This document shows, one piece after another, positions 1 through 7,619 of a stretch of 43,730 bases of DNA. The stretch's first letter is position 1; each line of letters begins with the position of its first letter. Below the pieces are notes generated by a model. That model was given only the letters and a program-made list of their open reading frames with translations, searched no databases and was not told the origin of the DNA. A program made the position numbers and the translations under genes. This DNA is from Rhodobaculum claviforme (GTDB lineage Bacteria; Pseudomonadota; Alphaproteobacteria; Rhodobacterales; Rhodobacteraceae), in assembly GCF_016653255.1 (NCBI RefSeq), contig NZ_NHSD01000284.1:1-43730 (forward strand). The letters run 5' to 3'.

Positions 1-115
1 AATCATGTTCGGCAGGCTCAAGGACTGGCGCCGCATCGCCACACGCTACGACCGATGCCCCAAGGTCTTCCTCTCCGCCATCGCCCTCGCCGCAACCGTC
101 ATCTTCTGGCTATGA
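1..115 (+). pseudogene. C-terminal end of an IS5-family transposase (cut by window edge)
   Basis: The frame from base 2 to the TGA at 113-115 reads FGRLKDWRRIATRYDR, followed by a hydrophobic tail ending in TVIFWL. This is the characteristic C-terminus of IS5-family (IS427-like) transposase OrfB proteins, just past the catalytic glutamate region. Only about 37 residues lie in the window, so whether the rest is intact cannot be seen. The bases directly after the stop (about 116-130, GAGTCCTGAGCCTAGG) could be the terminal inverted repeat, but the other end is outside the window. Nothing else of the element is present. Confidence 0.75.
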
Positions 116-520
116 GTCCTGAGCCTAGGACTGCCACGCCGACCGGAACGTAGAAATCCTACGGCGGCGATCATCGTGACGTGGCTTCTGGAGCCCGATC
201 CTGGCGTGCATTACCCGTTCGGAACCGTAGTTACAGCTGGAACCCCCGTGCTGGGCAGGTGTTTCGGAGTTCTGTGCGCCTCGTTGACGCCGGAGCGTGT
301 CGCGCGATTTCATTACATTCCGTAACCAGAATGTTTACCATGCGTCAACCTGGTCGGCAAAGTGTCAACCAACTCGCGTGATTGTCCATCGACGTTCTGG
401 TCCGAGGTCATGCTGCCGTCCCGATCGCCAGTTGCGCACGCCATCGCCGGTTCCGTCACGCTCTTCGGCCTGCGCTGTGCCGGCAGGCCGTTACGATCAG
501 CCTGCCGTGCCTTGTCCTCC
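116..520. other. No supported gene (mobile-element border)
   Basis: Several open frames cross this stretch on both strands, but none shows a ribosome site, a family motif or a convincing composition. They are rich in Arg, Ser and Pro, as expected for shadows of high-GC DNA. I see no terminator or repeat of note. The stretch separates the IS5-type remnant from the small regulator operon on the minus strand. Confidence 0.4.
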
Positions 521-721
521 TCAGCGCGCCAGTCGACGCCCCCTGTTCCCCCAGATCGCCCTCCGAAGCAGCTGCACCCGGCGCAACGTCACCGGCGGAT
601 CACCATCGCCAGAGATGTCGCGCAAGAACTCGATCCAGCGCCGCTCGTTATCGGTGAGCGCGCCGCAGTAGCAGGTCGGGCGGTCGCGGTGCTCGGTGAA
701 CCGATGCGTGTGCCGGCTCAT
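521..721 (-). CDS. Small hypothetical protein coupled to XRE regulator
   Basis: A 66-aa protein beginning MSRHTHRFTEHRDRP and containing a CYCG pair and the segment NERRWIEFLRDIS. I do not recognise a named family. Its ATG overlaps the stop of the upstream regulator by 4 bp (ATGA at 721-718), which is good evidence of translational coupling and so of a real gene. It is basic and Arg-rich at the C-terminus and has no membrane segment. A role alongside the regulator is possible but nothing in the sequence shows it. Confidence 0.55.
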   Translation of the reverse strand: MSRHTHRFTEHRDRPTCYCGALTDNERRWIEFLRDISGDGDPPVTLRRVQLLRRAIWGNRGRRLAR

Positions 722-1131
722 CGACCGAAGATCCCGCGCAGGGTTGCCTTGACCCGGCTGGTCAGCGTGGGGTCGCTGTGGTCGCTGGCCTCGCGGATGG
801 CCTCCAGCCAGGCGACCTCGTTGCGCGTGACGATGGTGCCGAAGATGTCCTCGACGGTCTGCGCCGAGGTGCCGCCCAGTTCCTGCTCCAGGGCGAGCTT
901 GAACATGTGTTTCGGATCGACCTCCAGCGCCTTGGCCAGGGCGGGGACGCGGTCGAGCGGCACCTTGGAGCTGCCCTGCTTCAGCATGGTCAGGAAGTTG
1001 ATCGAGCGCAGGCCGGCCTCGGCGGCGATCTCCGCCTGCGTCTTCTTGGGCTTAAGCTGCAGGATCCGCAGCTCGAGGAACTGCGCCAGCCGGGTGTCGG
1101 CGTAGGGGCGGCCGGGTCTGGTGGTCGACAT
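718..1131 (-). CDS. XRE-family helix-turn-helix transcriptional regulator
   Basis: A 137-aa protein. Residues about 15-70 (LAQFLELRI, KKTQAEIAAEAGLRS, LDRVPALAKALEVD) form a Cro/CI-type helix-turn-helix. The remaining 60 residues are an uncharacterised C-terminal part. AAGGAG lies about 9 bases before the ATG on the minus strand. A palindrome ATAAG-TG-CTTAT at 1174-1185, overlapping a possible -10 (TATAAG on the minus strand), suggests autoregulation. It sits beside a recombinase and an IS remnant, so it may be a phage- or plasmid-type regulator. Family assignment is secure; the target is unknown. Confidence 0.8.
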   Translation of the reverse strand: MSTTRPGRPYADTRLAQFLELRILQLKPKKTQAEIAAEAGLRSINFLTMLKQGSSKVPLDRVPALAKALEVDPKHMFKLALEQELGGTSAQTVEDIFGTIVTRNEVAWLEAIREASDHSDPTLTSRVKATLRGIFGR

Positions 1132-1173
1132 GGTTGTAGCACTCCTTGTCAGCAGCGCGTCAGTGCGTGCGTC

Positions 1174-1185
1174 ATAAGTGCTTAT
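1174..1185. promoter_or_regulatory. Palindromic operator upstream of XRE regulator
   Basis: ATAAGTGCTTAT has perfect 5-bp arms around a TG centre, 43 bases upstream of the regulator start. Read on the minus strand it contains TATAAG, a reasonable -10 hexamer; no clear -35 is visible. Operator overlapping the -10 is typical of XRE autorepression, but this is inferred. Confidence 0.4.
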
Positions 1186-1426
1186 AGCGACGGCATGATC
1201 GGGATATCGCAGGGGACAGCGCGGTGATCTGTGCCCCCTGCGTTTTCGGAGCGAGGCGTTGGTGGGCGCATTGGGGAAGCCGGGCAGCGATGCCGGGACC
1301 AGCTTGGCAAGACGATCTGGACCGCTGCACGTCGCCGAAGGATGGCGGAAAAAAATCGCAGATTCCGCGGCAATGCTATGGCGCCGCCGCTATACGCCTC
1401 TGTTGCCACAAGCCAGGACCCCACCG

Positions 1427-1612
1427 ATGCCGTCATCACAGCTCAAGAGATTGCAGGACGCCCAGAGGAAGGTGGCCCAGCTGGTTCATCTGGACCCCGT
1501 CTATCTGCCCATCTTCGAGCGCCTGGAGGCGGAAATCCAGGCCGCCGAGACGACCGGTGACGCCATCGAGCGGGCGCGGAGGCTGGTCGCGCTTCACAGG
1601 GCGAAGGCCTGA
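1427..1612 (+). CDS. Small hypothetical protein (61 aa)
   Basis: The ORF can be read from 1259, but the conserved-looking part starts at ATG 1427 (MPSSQLKRLQDAQRKVAQL) and is a compact acidic helical protein ending LVALHRAKA. The upstream part reads like untranslated DNA (Arg/Ala/Pro shadow), so I chose 1427. It overlaps the convergent recombinase gene by 19 bp at the 3' ends. No named family is recognised. Its regular heptad-like pattern (L, V, L, I, L, I) suggests a small helical or coiled-coil protein. Confidence 0.5.
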   Translation: MPSSQLKRLQDAQRKVAQLVHLDPVYLPIFERLEAEIQAAETTGDAIERARRLVALHRAKA

Positions 1613-2859
1613 AGTGTCCTGTGCGCCTGCTCCAGCGAGGCACCGGCCCCGTAGCGCTCCCGGGTCAGGCTGTGTCCGAGGATGTCGCGACGGATCCGAT
1701 CATCCACGCCGGCTGCCAGCATCCGATCCTCGAAGCTGTGTCGCAGGCTGTAGAGAACGTGATGCTCGGTCTCCATGAGGCCGTTCTGGCGCAGGAACTT
1801 GTTCACCGTGGCCGACAGCGAGGGGTTGTCATGGTAGCGGGGGAAGCCATCGGGGAAGGTGCGAATGGCCTCAAGGCTGACTCCGGTGAGAGGGATGACC
1901 CGCCGGGAGTGCTTTGTCTTCACCTGCCGGTCGTCGGGTTCGATGACAATGTGCGGTATGTCGACATCGAGCAAGATGCGCTTCGGTTTCAGGTTGGCGA
2001 TCTCGCCCGGTCGGCCACCTGTGTTGATCATTGCCAGAAGGATGCAGCGGGCTTCGGCGTTGAGCCCGGCGAGAGCGCCCTCTGCGAGGAGCCTGTCGCG
2101 GATCCACGTATCGGAGAAGGGTGGCCGTATCTTGCCTTCGCCCTCTTTCAGCGACAGGTCGGACAGCGGCAAAACGAGGCTGAGCCGCTTCATCTTATTG
2201 ACCGTCTTCAGGATTTTTCCGAGGTGGATGAGGTCCTTGTTAGCGCTGTTGGCGGTCAGGCCTTCTGCCACGACCCGTTCTACCCACCACTGGCGAAAGT
2301 CAAGCATGTCGTCGCCGGTGATCTCGGCGAGTGCCTTGTCGCCAACGATCGCGATGAAGTTGCGCACCGCCTTTTCGTGGGGATTGCGCCAGCGGCGCAT
2401 CTGGTCGGGACTTTTGCCATGGGTTTTGTCGGCCGCCAGCGTCCAGTAGAGTTCGAGCGCCCGGCTGACCGTGATCGGTGGCTCTTGTGCTCCACCGAGA
2501 AAGGCCCGCGCCTCGATCGGATCCGGCTCGCTCTGGCGGACCGAGACATTCTCCACTCGGTCAAGCAGCTCCTCGGTGGGCAGGTGGGCCACATCCACCG
2601 CCTTTAGGTAGCGGAATCCGCGCGTGGCGGCCAGCTCGCGTGCGGCGGCAAAGCGGCCATCGGCATCGCTGGTGTCCCCGGCAAGCTTGGCCTCCCACGC
2701 CTCGATCATCTGCGCCCAGCTGGCGTCGGCCTTGGTCTGTGCGATGGAGGGCGAGTCCGTGTGCAGGCTGACCCACACGAACTGCCGTGGCTCGATCGTT
2801 GCGTAGCGCCTCGGCACACGCCGGTAAAGCTGGAAGGTATTGCTGCGCAGTTTGATCAT
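1594..2859 (-). CDS. Tyrosine recombinase (DUF6538-type phage integrase)
   Basis: A 421-aa site-specific recombinase. The N-terminus (residues 1-50, LRSNTFQLYRRVPRRYA) matches the DUF6538 head of integrase-like proteins. A core-binding SAM-like domain follows at about 130-240. The C-terminal catalytic domain shows the expected residues: Arg in NTGGRPGEI, Lys in QVKTKHS, His-x-x-Arg-type box YSLRHSFE, GH in DILGHSL, and the nucleophile Tyr in ERYGAG near the end. It appears intact. It faces away from the second integrase at 3219, with an AT-rich repeat-bearing gap between them, so two elements probably lie in tandem. Its own attachment sites were not found. Confidence 0.88.
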   Translation of the reverse strand: MIKLRSNTFQLYRRVPRRYATIEPRQFVWVSLHTDSPSIAQTKADASWAQMIEAWEAKLAGDTSDADGRFAAARELAATRGFRYLKAVDVAHLPTEELLDRVENVSVRQSEPDPIEARAFLGGAQEPPITVSRALELYWTLAADKTHGKSPDQMRRWRNPHEKAVRNFIAIVGDKALAEITGDDMLDFRQWWVERVVAEGLTANSANKDLIHLGKILKTVNKMKRLSLVLPLSDLSLKEGEGKIRPPFSDTWIRDRLLAEGALAGLNAEARCILLAMINTGGRPGEIANLKPKRILLDVDIPHIVIEPDDRQVKTKHSRRVIPLTGVSLEAIRTFPDGFPRYHDNPSLSATVNKFLRQNGLMETEHHVLYSLRHSFEDRMLAAGVDDRIRRDILGHSLTRERYGAGASLEQAHRTLQAFAL

Positions 2860-2918
2860 GTGGACGCACTCTCACCGTGGCGCAGGCCGTCAGCGAACGG
2901 ACGTGGCCTTGCATACGC

Positions 2919-2947
2919 TAAGATGAACTAGTCATGTGTAAGATGAA
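2919..2947. repeat. Direct repeat TAAGATGAA x2 in AT-rich gap between two integrases
   Basis: TAAGATGAA occurs at 2919-2927 and again at 2939-2947, a 20-bp period, i.e. about two helical turns. The stretch 2915-3060 is markedly AT-richer than its surroundings and contains no supported gene. Paired sites of this kind upstream of recombinases often bind integrase, an excisionase or a repressor, which is only an inference here. Confidence 0.45.
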
Positions 2948-3058
2948 ATGTAAAGCTAAATGTATAGCAATAATCGGTGTGGGGCAAAGATCATGCTCAA
3001 GAGGTCCTGATTTTTTTAATATAAACAGTAGCTTGAGGATCTTCTTCCTGGGCTATAG

Positions 3059-3073
3059 TGGCGGAGGAGGTGG
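3059..3073. repeat. Putative attachment site: 15-bp copy of tRNA-Ser(TGA) 3' end
   Basis: TGGCGGAGGAGGTGG is identical to 15108-15122, which is the CCA end, discriminator and acceptor stem of tRNA-Ser(TGA) read on the plus strand. The match stops abruptly at both sides. It lies 146 bases before the start of a P4-type integrase, the family that typically recombines at tRNA 3' ends. It is therefore the likely second att site of the island. Confidence 0.7.
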
Positions 3074-3218
3074 CAGCCATCATGGATTCTCAGGAGCTCC
3101 GGAGGTGTCTAAAAAGGTCAAGCAAGCACAGGCGTTTCTTGGCTTCCTGGTTCCGGTGGGTTCCTCTACATTCCCCATAGAGCCAGCCCCAAAAGGGGGA
3201 AGTTTCGGGGGAAAGAAT

Positions 3219-4547
3219 ATGGGAACGGATAAGGGGGAAGGGCGCGGTGGTGCGTATGGGGCCGGGCGCAGGCCCCGCCTGACTGCCACGATGGTCAAGA
3301 GCCTCGGGCCGGGGAAGTATCATGACGGGGGCGGCACGGGCCTACTGCTTCGCGTCGATCCCTCGGGCGGGCGCTTCTGGATTCAGAGGCTGACTATTCA
3401 CGGCAAGCGGCGTGAGATCGGCCTTGGAGGGTTCCCCACGGTCACGCTGTCCGAAGCGCGTGAGGCCGCCGCCGAGAACAAGCGGGCTGCGTATAGGGGC
3501 GGCGACCCGCTGGCCGCCAAGCGCCAGACCCGCGAGGCCCTCACCTTCTCGACCGCCGTTGACCGATACCTTGCCGCCAAGCTGGCCGAGTTCCGCAGCG
3601 ACAAACACCGCAAGCAATGGCGCGCGACCCTCGACACCTACGCCAACCCGGTGCTGGGCGACATGCAGGTTGCCGCCATCGCCGTGTCAGACGTGCAGCG
3701 TGTTCTTGCGCCGATCTGGGCGAGCAAGACGGAAACCGCCAGCCGACTTCGCGGCCGGATCGAGAGCGTGCTGGCCTGGGCGACGGTGCAGGGACATCGG
3801 ACGGGCGACAACCCGGCGCGCTGGGCGGGCAATCTCAAGGAGCTTCTGCCTAAGCCTAGCAAGGTGGCGAAGTCAGGCAATCACCCTGCGCTGGCGCTGG
3901 CGGACGTGGCTCGCTGGTGGGTGGACCTCGCCAAGCGTGAGGGCATTGCCGCGCGGGCGCTGCAACTCGTGGCTTTGACCGGCGCCCGGAGCGGCGAGGT
4001 TCGCGGGATGGTTTGGGACGAACTCGACCTGGACCGGGCACTGTGGACCGTGCCCGCTGTGCGGATGCAGAAGGGAAACAGGGAATATCGGGTGCCGCTG
4101 ACCGCTGAGGCCATGGCGCTGCTCAACGGGCTGCAACGTGTGGAGGGCTCACCCTATGTGTTCGCCGCCCCCCGTGGGGGCGCGCTGAGCGACATGAGCC
4201 TCAGCGCCGTCATGCGGCGGATGCACGCCGACAAGGCCGCCTGCGACATTGCTGGCGGCACTTCCGAAGGCAAGGCGGGGTGGCGTGATCCCAGATCCGG
4301 GCGCCCAGCGGTGCCGCACGGGCTGCGTTCAACCTTTCGCCAGTGGGCCGCTGAGTGTGGCCACGACCGCGACATGTCCGAGATGCAACTCGCCCACGTT
4401 GTCGCGGGAGCCGTCGAGCGAAGCTATCAGCGCGCCGACATGCTGGAACGGCGTCGCGCGATGATGGCGCAGTGGGCCGCATTCCTTCGCGGTGAGGAGA
4501 CTGGGGCCGATGTGGTGCCGCTTCGCAGTGGTGCAGGCGGCGCCTGA
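3219..4547 (+). CDS. P4-type tyrosine integrase
   Basis: A 442-aa protein. The N-terminal DUF4102-like domain (RLTATMVKSLGPGKYHDGG, then the beta-rich RRFW/GKRREIGLGGFPTVTLSEAR region) is diagnostic of P4-type integrases. A core-binding domain spans about 110-210. The catalytic domain has Arg in TGARSGEVRG (about 256), the HGLR box (about 366) and Tyr in RSYQRADM (about 403). The frame is open from 2934, but I start at ATG 3219, preceded by GGGGAAAG. The upstream part is low-complexity and crosses the att copy. It would catalyse integration and excision at tRNA-Ser. Confidence 0.88.
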   Translation: MGTDKGEGRGGAYGAGRRPRLTATMVKSLGPGKYHDGGGTGLLLRVDPSGGRFWIQRLTIHGKRREIGLGGFPTVTLSEAREAAAENKRAAYRGGDPLAAKRQTREALTFSTAVDRYLAAKLAEFRSDKHRKQWRATLDTYANPVLGDMQVAAIAVSDVQRVLAPIWASKTETASRLRGRIESVLAWATVQGHRTGDNPARWAGNLKELLPKPSKVAKSGNHPALALADVARWWVDLAKREGIAARALQLVALTGARSGEVRGMVWDELDLDRALWTVPAVRMQKGNREYRVPLTAEAMALLNGLQRVEGSPYVFAAPRGGALSDMSLSAVMRRMHADKAACDIAGGTSEGKAGWRDPRSGRPAVPHGLRSTFRQWAAECGHDRDMSEMQLAHVVAGAVERSYQRADMLERRRAMMAQWAAFLRGEETGADVVPLRSGAGGA

Positions 4548-4695
4548 CCTTCCGGCGCGATGCGTCGAAGGCTAGTCAAGCGCAAAATGTTCCGGGGCGG
4601 CCGGTTTTGTGGCTTTTCCCCGGCATGAGGTGGTGGCCTTATGGAACCCGCCCGCTGCTACCGGAAGCTGCGGTGGGTGCCGGCCCGCCCACTAC

Positions 4696-4713
4696 ATGCT
4701 GTTGACGCAGCAT
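4696..4713. repeat. Short palindrome between integrase and AlpA-like gene
   Basis: ATGCTG-TTGACG-CAGCAT has perfect 6-bp arms around a 6-base centre that itself resembles a -35 hexamer. It lies 109 bases before the AlpA-like gene and could be its operator or promoter, but no matching -10 is seen. The rest of 4548-4821 shows nothing I can support. Confidence 0.3.
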
Positions 4714-4821
4714 CGGGCAGGCCGGCGGTAGAGCAGGACCTGATAGCCCCTGCCCTCCATATGTTTCCAAGGAAGGCGCGTGCGCAATGGAAAATTGGCC
4801 ACGCGCGCATGGAGGACTCGA

Positions 4822-5058
4822 ATGTCCAAGCCCAATCAGGCCCTTGAGGCCGCCCCCCAAGCTGCGCCAATTTCGAACCTCGACGTGATCCTGCGCCGCC
4901 CCGCCGTGGAGGCCGCGACGGGCCTGTCGCGTTCCACAATTTACTCGCTCATGGCCGCCGGCAACTTCCCCGTCCCGATTCGCCTCGGGGTGCGGGCTGT
5001 CGGGTGGCGCCGCTCGGACGTGACCGCCTGGATCGACTCCCGCCAGACGCGCGCGTGA
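4822..5058 (+). CDS. AlpA-family transcriptional regulator / excisionase-like protein
   Basis: A 78-aa protein. The segment DVILRRPAVEAATGLSRSTI is an AlpA-type helix-turn-helix of the MerR/excisionase fold, followed by YSLMAAGNFPVPIRLG, the winged part and VGWRRSDVTAWID, all in the usual order. In P4-like elements AlpA proteins activate the integrase or act in excision. I chose ATG 4822, six bases after GGAGG at 4811-4815, over the longer frame from 4780. It is probably the first gene of the replication operon that follows. Confidence 0.85.
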   Translation: MSKPNQALEAAPQAAPISNLDVILRRPAVEAATGLSRSTIYSLMAAGNFPVPIRLGVRAVGWRRSDVTAWIDSRQTRA

Positions 5059-5062
5059 TCTC

Positions 5063-5230
5063 ATGTCCCACATGGAAAACCCCGGCGCGCTGGCGGGCGC
5101 GACCGGGGCTGGTAAGGTGTGCGATGCGGAAGCCGGGCACCCCCAAGATATAGTGCATGATCACGCGAGGCGCCAGCTTCGCGACCATAGTTCGCACACC
5201 GTCTCCTTGGTGAAAGGGGGTGCGGGATGA
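5063..5230 (+). CDS. Small ORF coupled to the primase-like gene
   Basis: This 55-codon frame starts MSHMENPGALAGATGAG and ends LVKGGAG. Its TGA (5228-5230) overlaps the ATG of the next gene, as is usual in this operon. No clear ribosome site precedes it, and no family is recognised. Inverted 9-bp arms GGTGTGCGA (5116-5124) and TCGCACACC (5192-5200) lie inside it and could fold the mRNA before the primase start. It may be a real small protein or a translated leader. Confidence 0.4.
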   Translation: MSHMENPGALAGATGAGKVCDAEAGHPQDIVHDHARRQLRDHSSHTVSLVKGGAG

Positions 5231-6114
5231 CGGACGCAAGGACCCTGGCCGAGATGCTCGGAGGGCGCTGGAGTGGCCGCTCGGGTAACGCCCCGTGCCC
5301 GGTCTGCCAGCCGGAACGGCGGCGCGACCAAGCGGCCTTGTCCGTCACGGACGGCGACGGCGGAAAGCTGGTGCTGCATTGCTTCAAGATGCGGTGCAGC
5401 TTCGGTGACATTCTCGACGCGGCGGGCATTGGGCGGGGGGACTATACGCCCCCCGATCCGGCCGAGATAGCGCAGCGTGAGGCCGAGCGGCTGGCTGTAG
5501 CTCAACGCAAGGCCGACCAGGCGCTCCGGCTCTGGCGAGAAGCCCAGCCCATCGAAGGCACCCTGGCGGCGCGGTATCTGTACAAGGCGCGCGGCATCCC
5601 GCTTGAGCGCCTGCCGGCGGTGCTGCGCTTCCACCCCGAGTGCTGGCACGGTGCCACGGCCCGGCGCTGGCCCGCGATGGTAGCGGCGGTGCAGGGGGCG
5701 GGCTTTCCGGCCGTGCATCGCAGCTACCTGCGGCCGGATGGCTTGGGGAAGGCGCCCGTGAACCCGCCCAAGGCCATGCTCGGGGCTGTCGCTGGCGGCG
5801 CTGTGCGGCTTGCTGATGGGCCGGGGCCGCTGCTGGTGGGCGAGGGCATCGAAAGCACGCTTGCCGCGTGGGCGCTTCACGGTGACGTCACGGCGCGCGC
5901 CTGGGCCGCGCTTTCAACCTCGGGCCTGCGCGGGCTGCGCCTGCCGCCCCAGCCTGCCCAGCTGTGCATCGCGCCGGACAATGACGCCCCTGGAATGGCT
6001 GCCGCCCATGCGCTTGCCGAACGGGCCCACGCCCTGGGCTGGGCCGTGATCATCGCCCAGCCCCCGAAGGGGCAGGACTGGAATGACATCCTCGTCGCGG
6101 AGGTGGCGAAATGA
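5227..6114 (+). CDS. Toprim-domain primase-like protein
   Basis: A 295-aa protein. The N-terminus has a CHC2-like zinc-binding pattern (CPVC at 23-26, then HCFKMRC about 30 residues later). A DUF7146-like middle follows, then a C-terminal Toprim fold with the invariant Glu in LLVGEGIESTLAAW and the acidic DxD-type motif in IAPDNDAPG. These are the metal-binding residues used by primases and topoisomerases for nucleotidyl chemistry. It is likely the primase half of the element's replication machinery. It overlaps the upstream small ORF and the downstream DUF3987 gene by 4 bp each, so the three are one transcript. Confidence 0.85.
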   Translation: MTDARTLAEMLGGRWSGRSGNAPCPVCQPERRRDQAALSVTDGDGGKLVLHCFKMRCSFGDILDAAGIGRGDYTPPDPAEIAQREAERLAVAQRKADQALRLWREAQPIEGTLAARYLYKARGIPLERLPAVLRFHPECWHGATARRWPAMVAAVQGAGFPAVHRSYLRPDGLGKAPVNPPKAMLGAVAGGAVRLADGPGPLLVGEGIESTLAAWALHGDVTARAWAALSTSGLRGLRLPPQPAQLCIAPDNDAPGMAAAHALAERAHALGWAVIIAQPPKGQDWNDILVAEVAK

Positions 6115-7619
6115 AGGTTTTCAACAGTTTTGATGAGCAGGGGTTTACTCCTGAGGCACCCCAGCCGCTCTTGCGGGAAATCCCGCCCGGGGCGGCGTAC
6201 CCCGTTGACGCACTCGGGCCGCTGCGCCCGGCGGTGGAGGCGGTGCAGGGGGCGACGCAAGCCCCAATGGCAATCCCGGCGGCATCGGCGCTGGCCGTGG
6301 CATCGCTGGCGGTGCAGGGCTTCGCGGATGTGGAAACCCTCGGGGGCGCGCGCCCGTTGTCGCTCTACCTGCTGACGGTGGCGGCATCGGGGGAACGCAA
6401 ATCGAGCTGCGACGCCCCGCTGATGGCAGCCCTGCGCACCTTCGAGAGGGAACAAGCTCGCGTCCAGCGCGACGCCTTCCAATCCTGGCAGAGCGCACAC
6501 GCGATCTGGAAGGGCGAACGCGACCGCATCCTTGCCGAGGCCAAGAAGGGCAAGGGCGAGAAGAAAGCCGCCGCCCGCGCCGACCTAGACGCGCTGGGGT
6601 CGGAACCCCAGGCGCCCCCCTCGACCGACCGTACCGTGACGGAACCGACCTTCGAGGGGCTGACCAAGCTGTTTGCCTGCGGGCAATCGTCGCTGGGCCT
6701 GTTCTCGGATGAAGGGGGACAATTCCTAGGCGGGCACGCCATGAGCCCGGACAACCGGCAAAAGACGCTGGCCGCGCTCAATTCGCTGTGGATGGGCGAC
6801 CCCATCCGCCGCACCCGCGCGGGCGACGGCGCCCTGACGCTCTACGGCCGCCGGCTGGCGGTGCACCTGATGGTGCAGCCGGTGGTGGCCCGGGGCTTCA
6901 TGGGCGACCCGCTGGCGGATGGCACGGGCTTCGCGGCCCGTTTCCTGATGGCTGAACCGGCCTCGACCATCGGCACCCGCCTTCACGCGAAGGCACGGCC
7001 CGACCCGATGGCGCTGTCGGGCTTCTCGGGCCGGCTGGGGGAAATCCTCGAAGCCGATATGCCGATGGACCCCGAGACGCGCGAGTTGCAGCCCCGCGCC
7101 CTGCCGCTGGCGCCTGACGCCCGCGCGCTGCTGGTGGGCTTCGCGGATGCAATCGAGGTGGCGCAGGCCCCCGGCGGCGCCCTTGCGCACGTCACAGCGC
7201 ACGCATCGAAGGCTCCCGAACATGCCGCCCGCCTCGCTGGTGTGCTGACCCTCTGGCGCAACCTCGACGCGGTGGAAGTCGCCTCGGCCGACATGGCAAG
7301 CGGCATCGCCCTTGCGCAATTCTACCTGACCGAAGCCGCCCGGCTGGCCGACGCGGCGACAGTATCCGCCGAAATCGACCGGGCCGAGAAGCTGCGGCGG
7401 TGGCTGCTGGAAGGCTGGCGGGAACCGGAAATCCTGGTGCGCGACGTGCTGCGGCTGGCGCCCATCCGGGCGCTTCGCGAAAGCCCGGCGGCCCGCGCCG
7501 CACTGTCGCTGCTCGAAAAGCACGGATGGATTGTGCCGCTGCCCCAAGGCACGGTGGTGCGCGGCACGCCCCGCAAGGAAGCCTGGCGCATCGTGCGCGG
7601 GGGCGGCGATGTGGTTTGA
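6111..7619 (+). CDS. DUF3987 (YfjI-like) replicative helicase-like protein
   Basis: A 502-aa protein. It carries the DUF3987 arrangement: an N-terminal helical segment, then a P-loop-like SGERKSSCD (about residue 94-102), a charged coiled stretch (about 110-165), and an acidic LFSDEGGQFLGGH resembling a Walker B region at about 200. This family accompanies primase-like proteins in P4-type elements, where it probably works as the ATPase that opens or unwinds the replication origin. It starts within the end of the primase gene (ATGA) and its last codons overlap the next gene's start by 11 bp. Confidence 0.82.
   Translation: MKVFNSFDEQGFTPEAPQPLLREIPPGAAYPVDALGPLRPAVEAVQGATQAPMAIPAASALAVASLAVQGFADVETLGGARPLSLYLLTVAASGERKSSCDAPLMAALRTFEREQARVQRDAFQSWQSAHAIWKGERDRILAEAKKGKGEKKAAARADLDALGSEPQAPPSTDRTVTEPTFEGLTKLFACGQSSLGLFSDEGGQFLGGHAMSPDNRQKTLAALNSLWMGDPIRRTRAGDGALTLYGRRLAVHLMVQPVVARGFMGDPLADGTGFAARFLMAEPASTIGTRLHAKARPDPMALSGFSGRLGEILEADMPMDPETRELQPRALPLAPDARALLVGFADAIEVAQAPGGALAHVTAHASKAPEHAARLAGVLTLWRNLDAVEVASADMASGIALAQFYLTEAARLADAATVSAEIDRAEKLRRWLLEGWREPEILVRDVLRLAPIRALRESPAARAALSLLEKHGWIVPLPQGTVVRGTPRKEAWRIVRGGGDVV

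Noticed and set aside
362-1105. 247-aa plus-strand frame over the XRE regulator
   Set aside because: It is antisense to a gene with clear HTH motif and ribosome site; Ser/Arg-rich shadow composition.
4696-4713. Palindrome as a second attachment site
   Set aside because: No second copy was found in the window and it lies inside the island; an operator is more likely.
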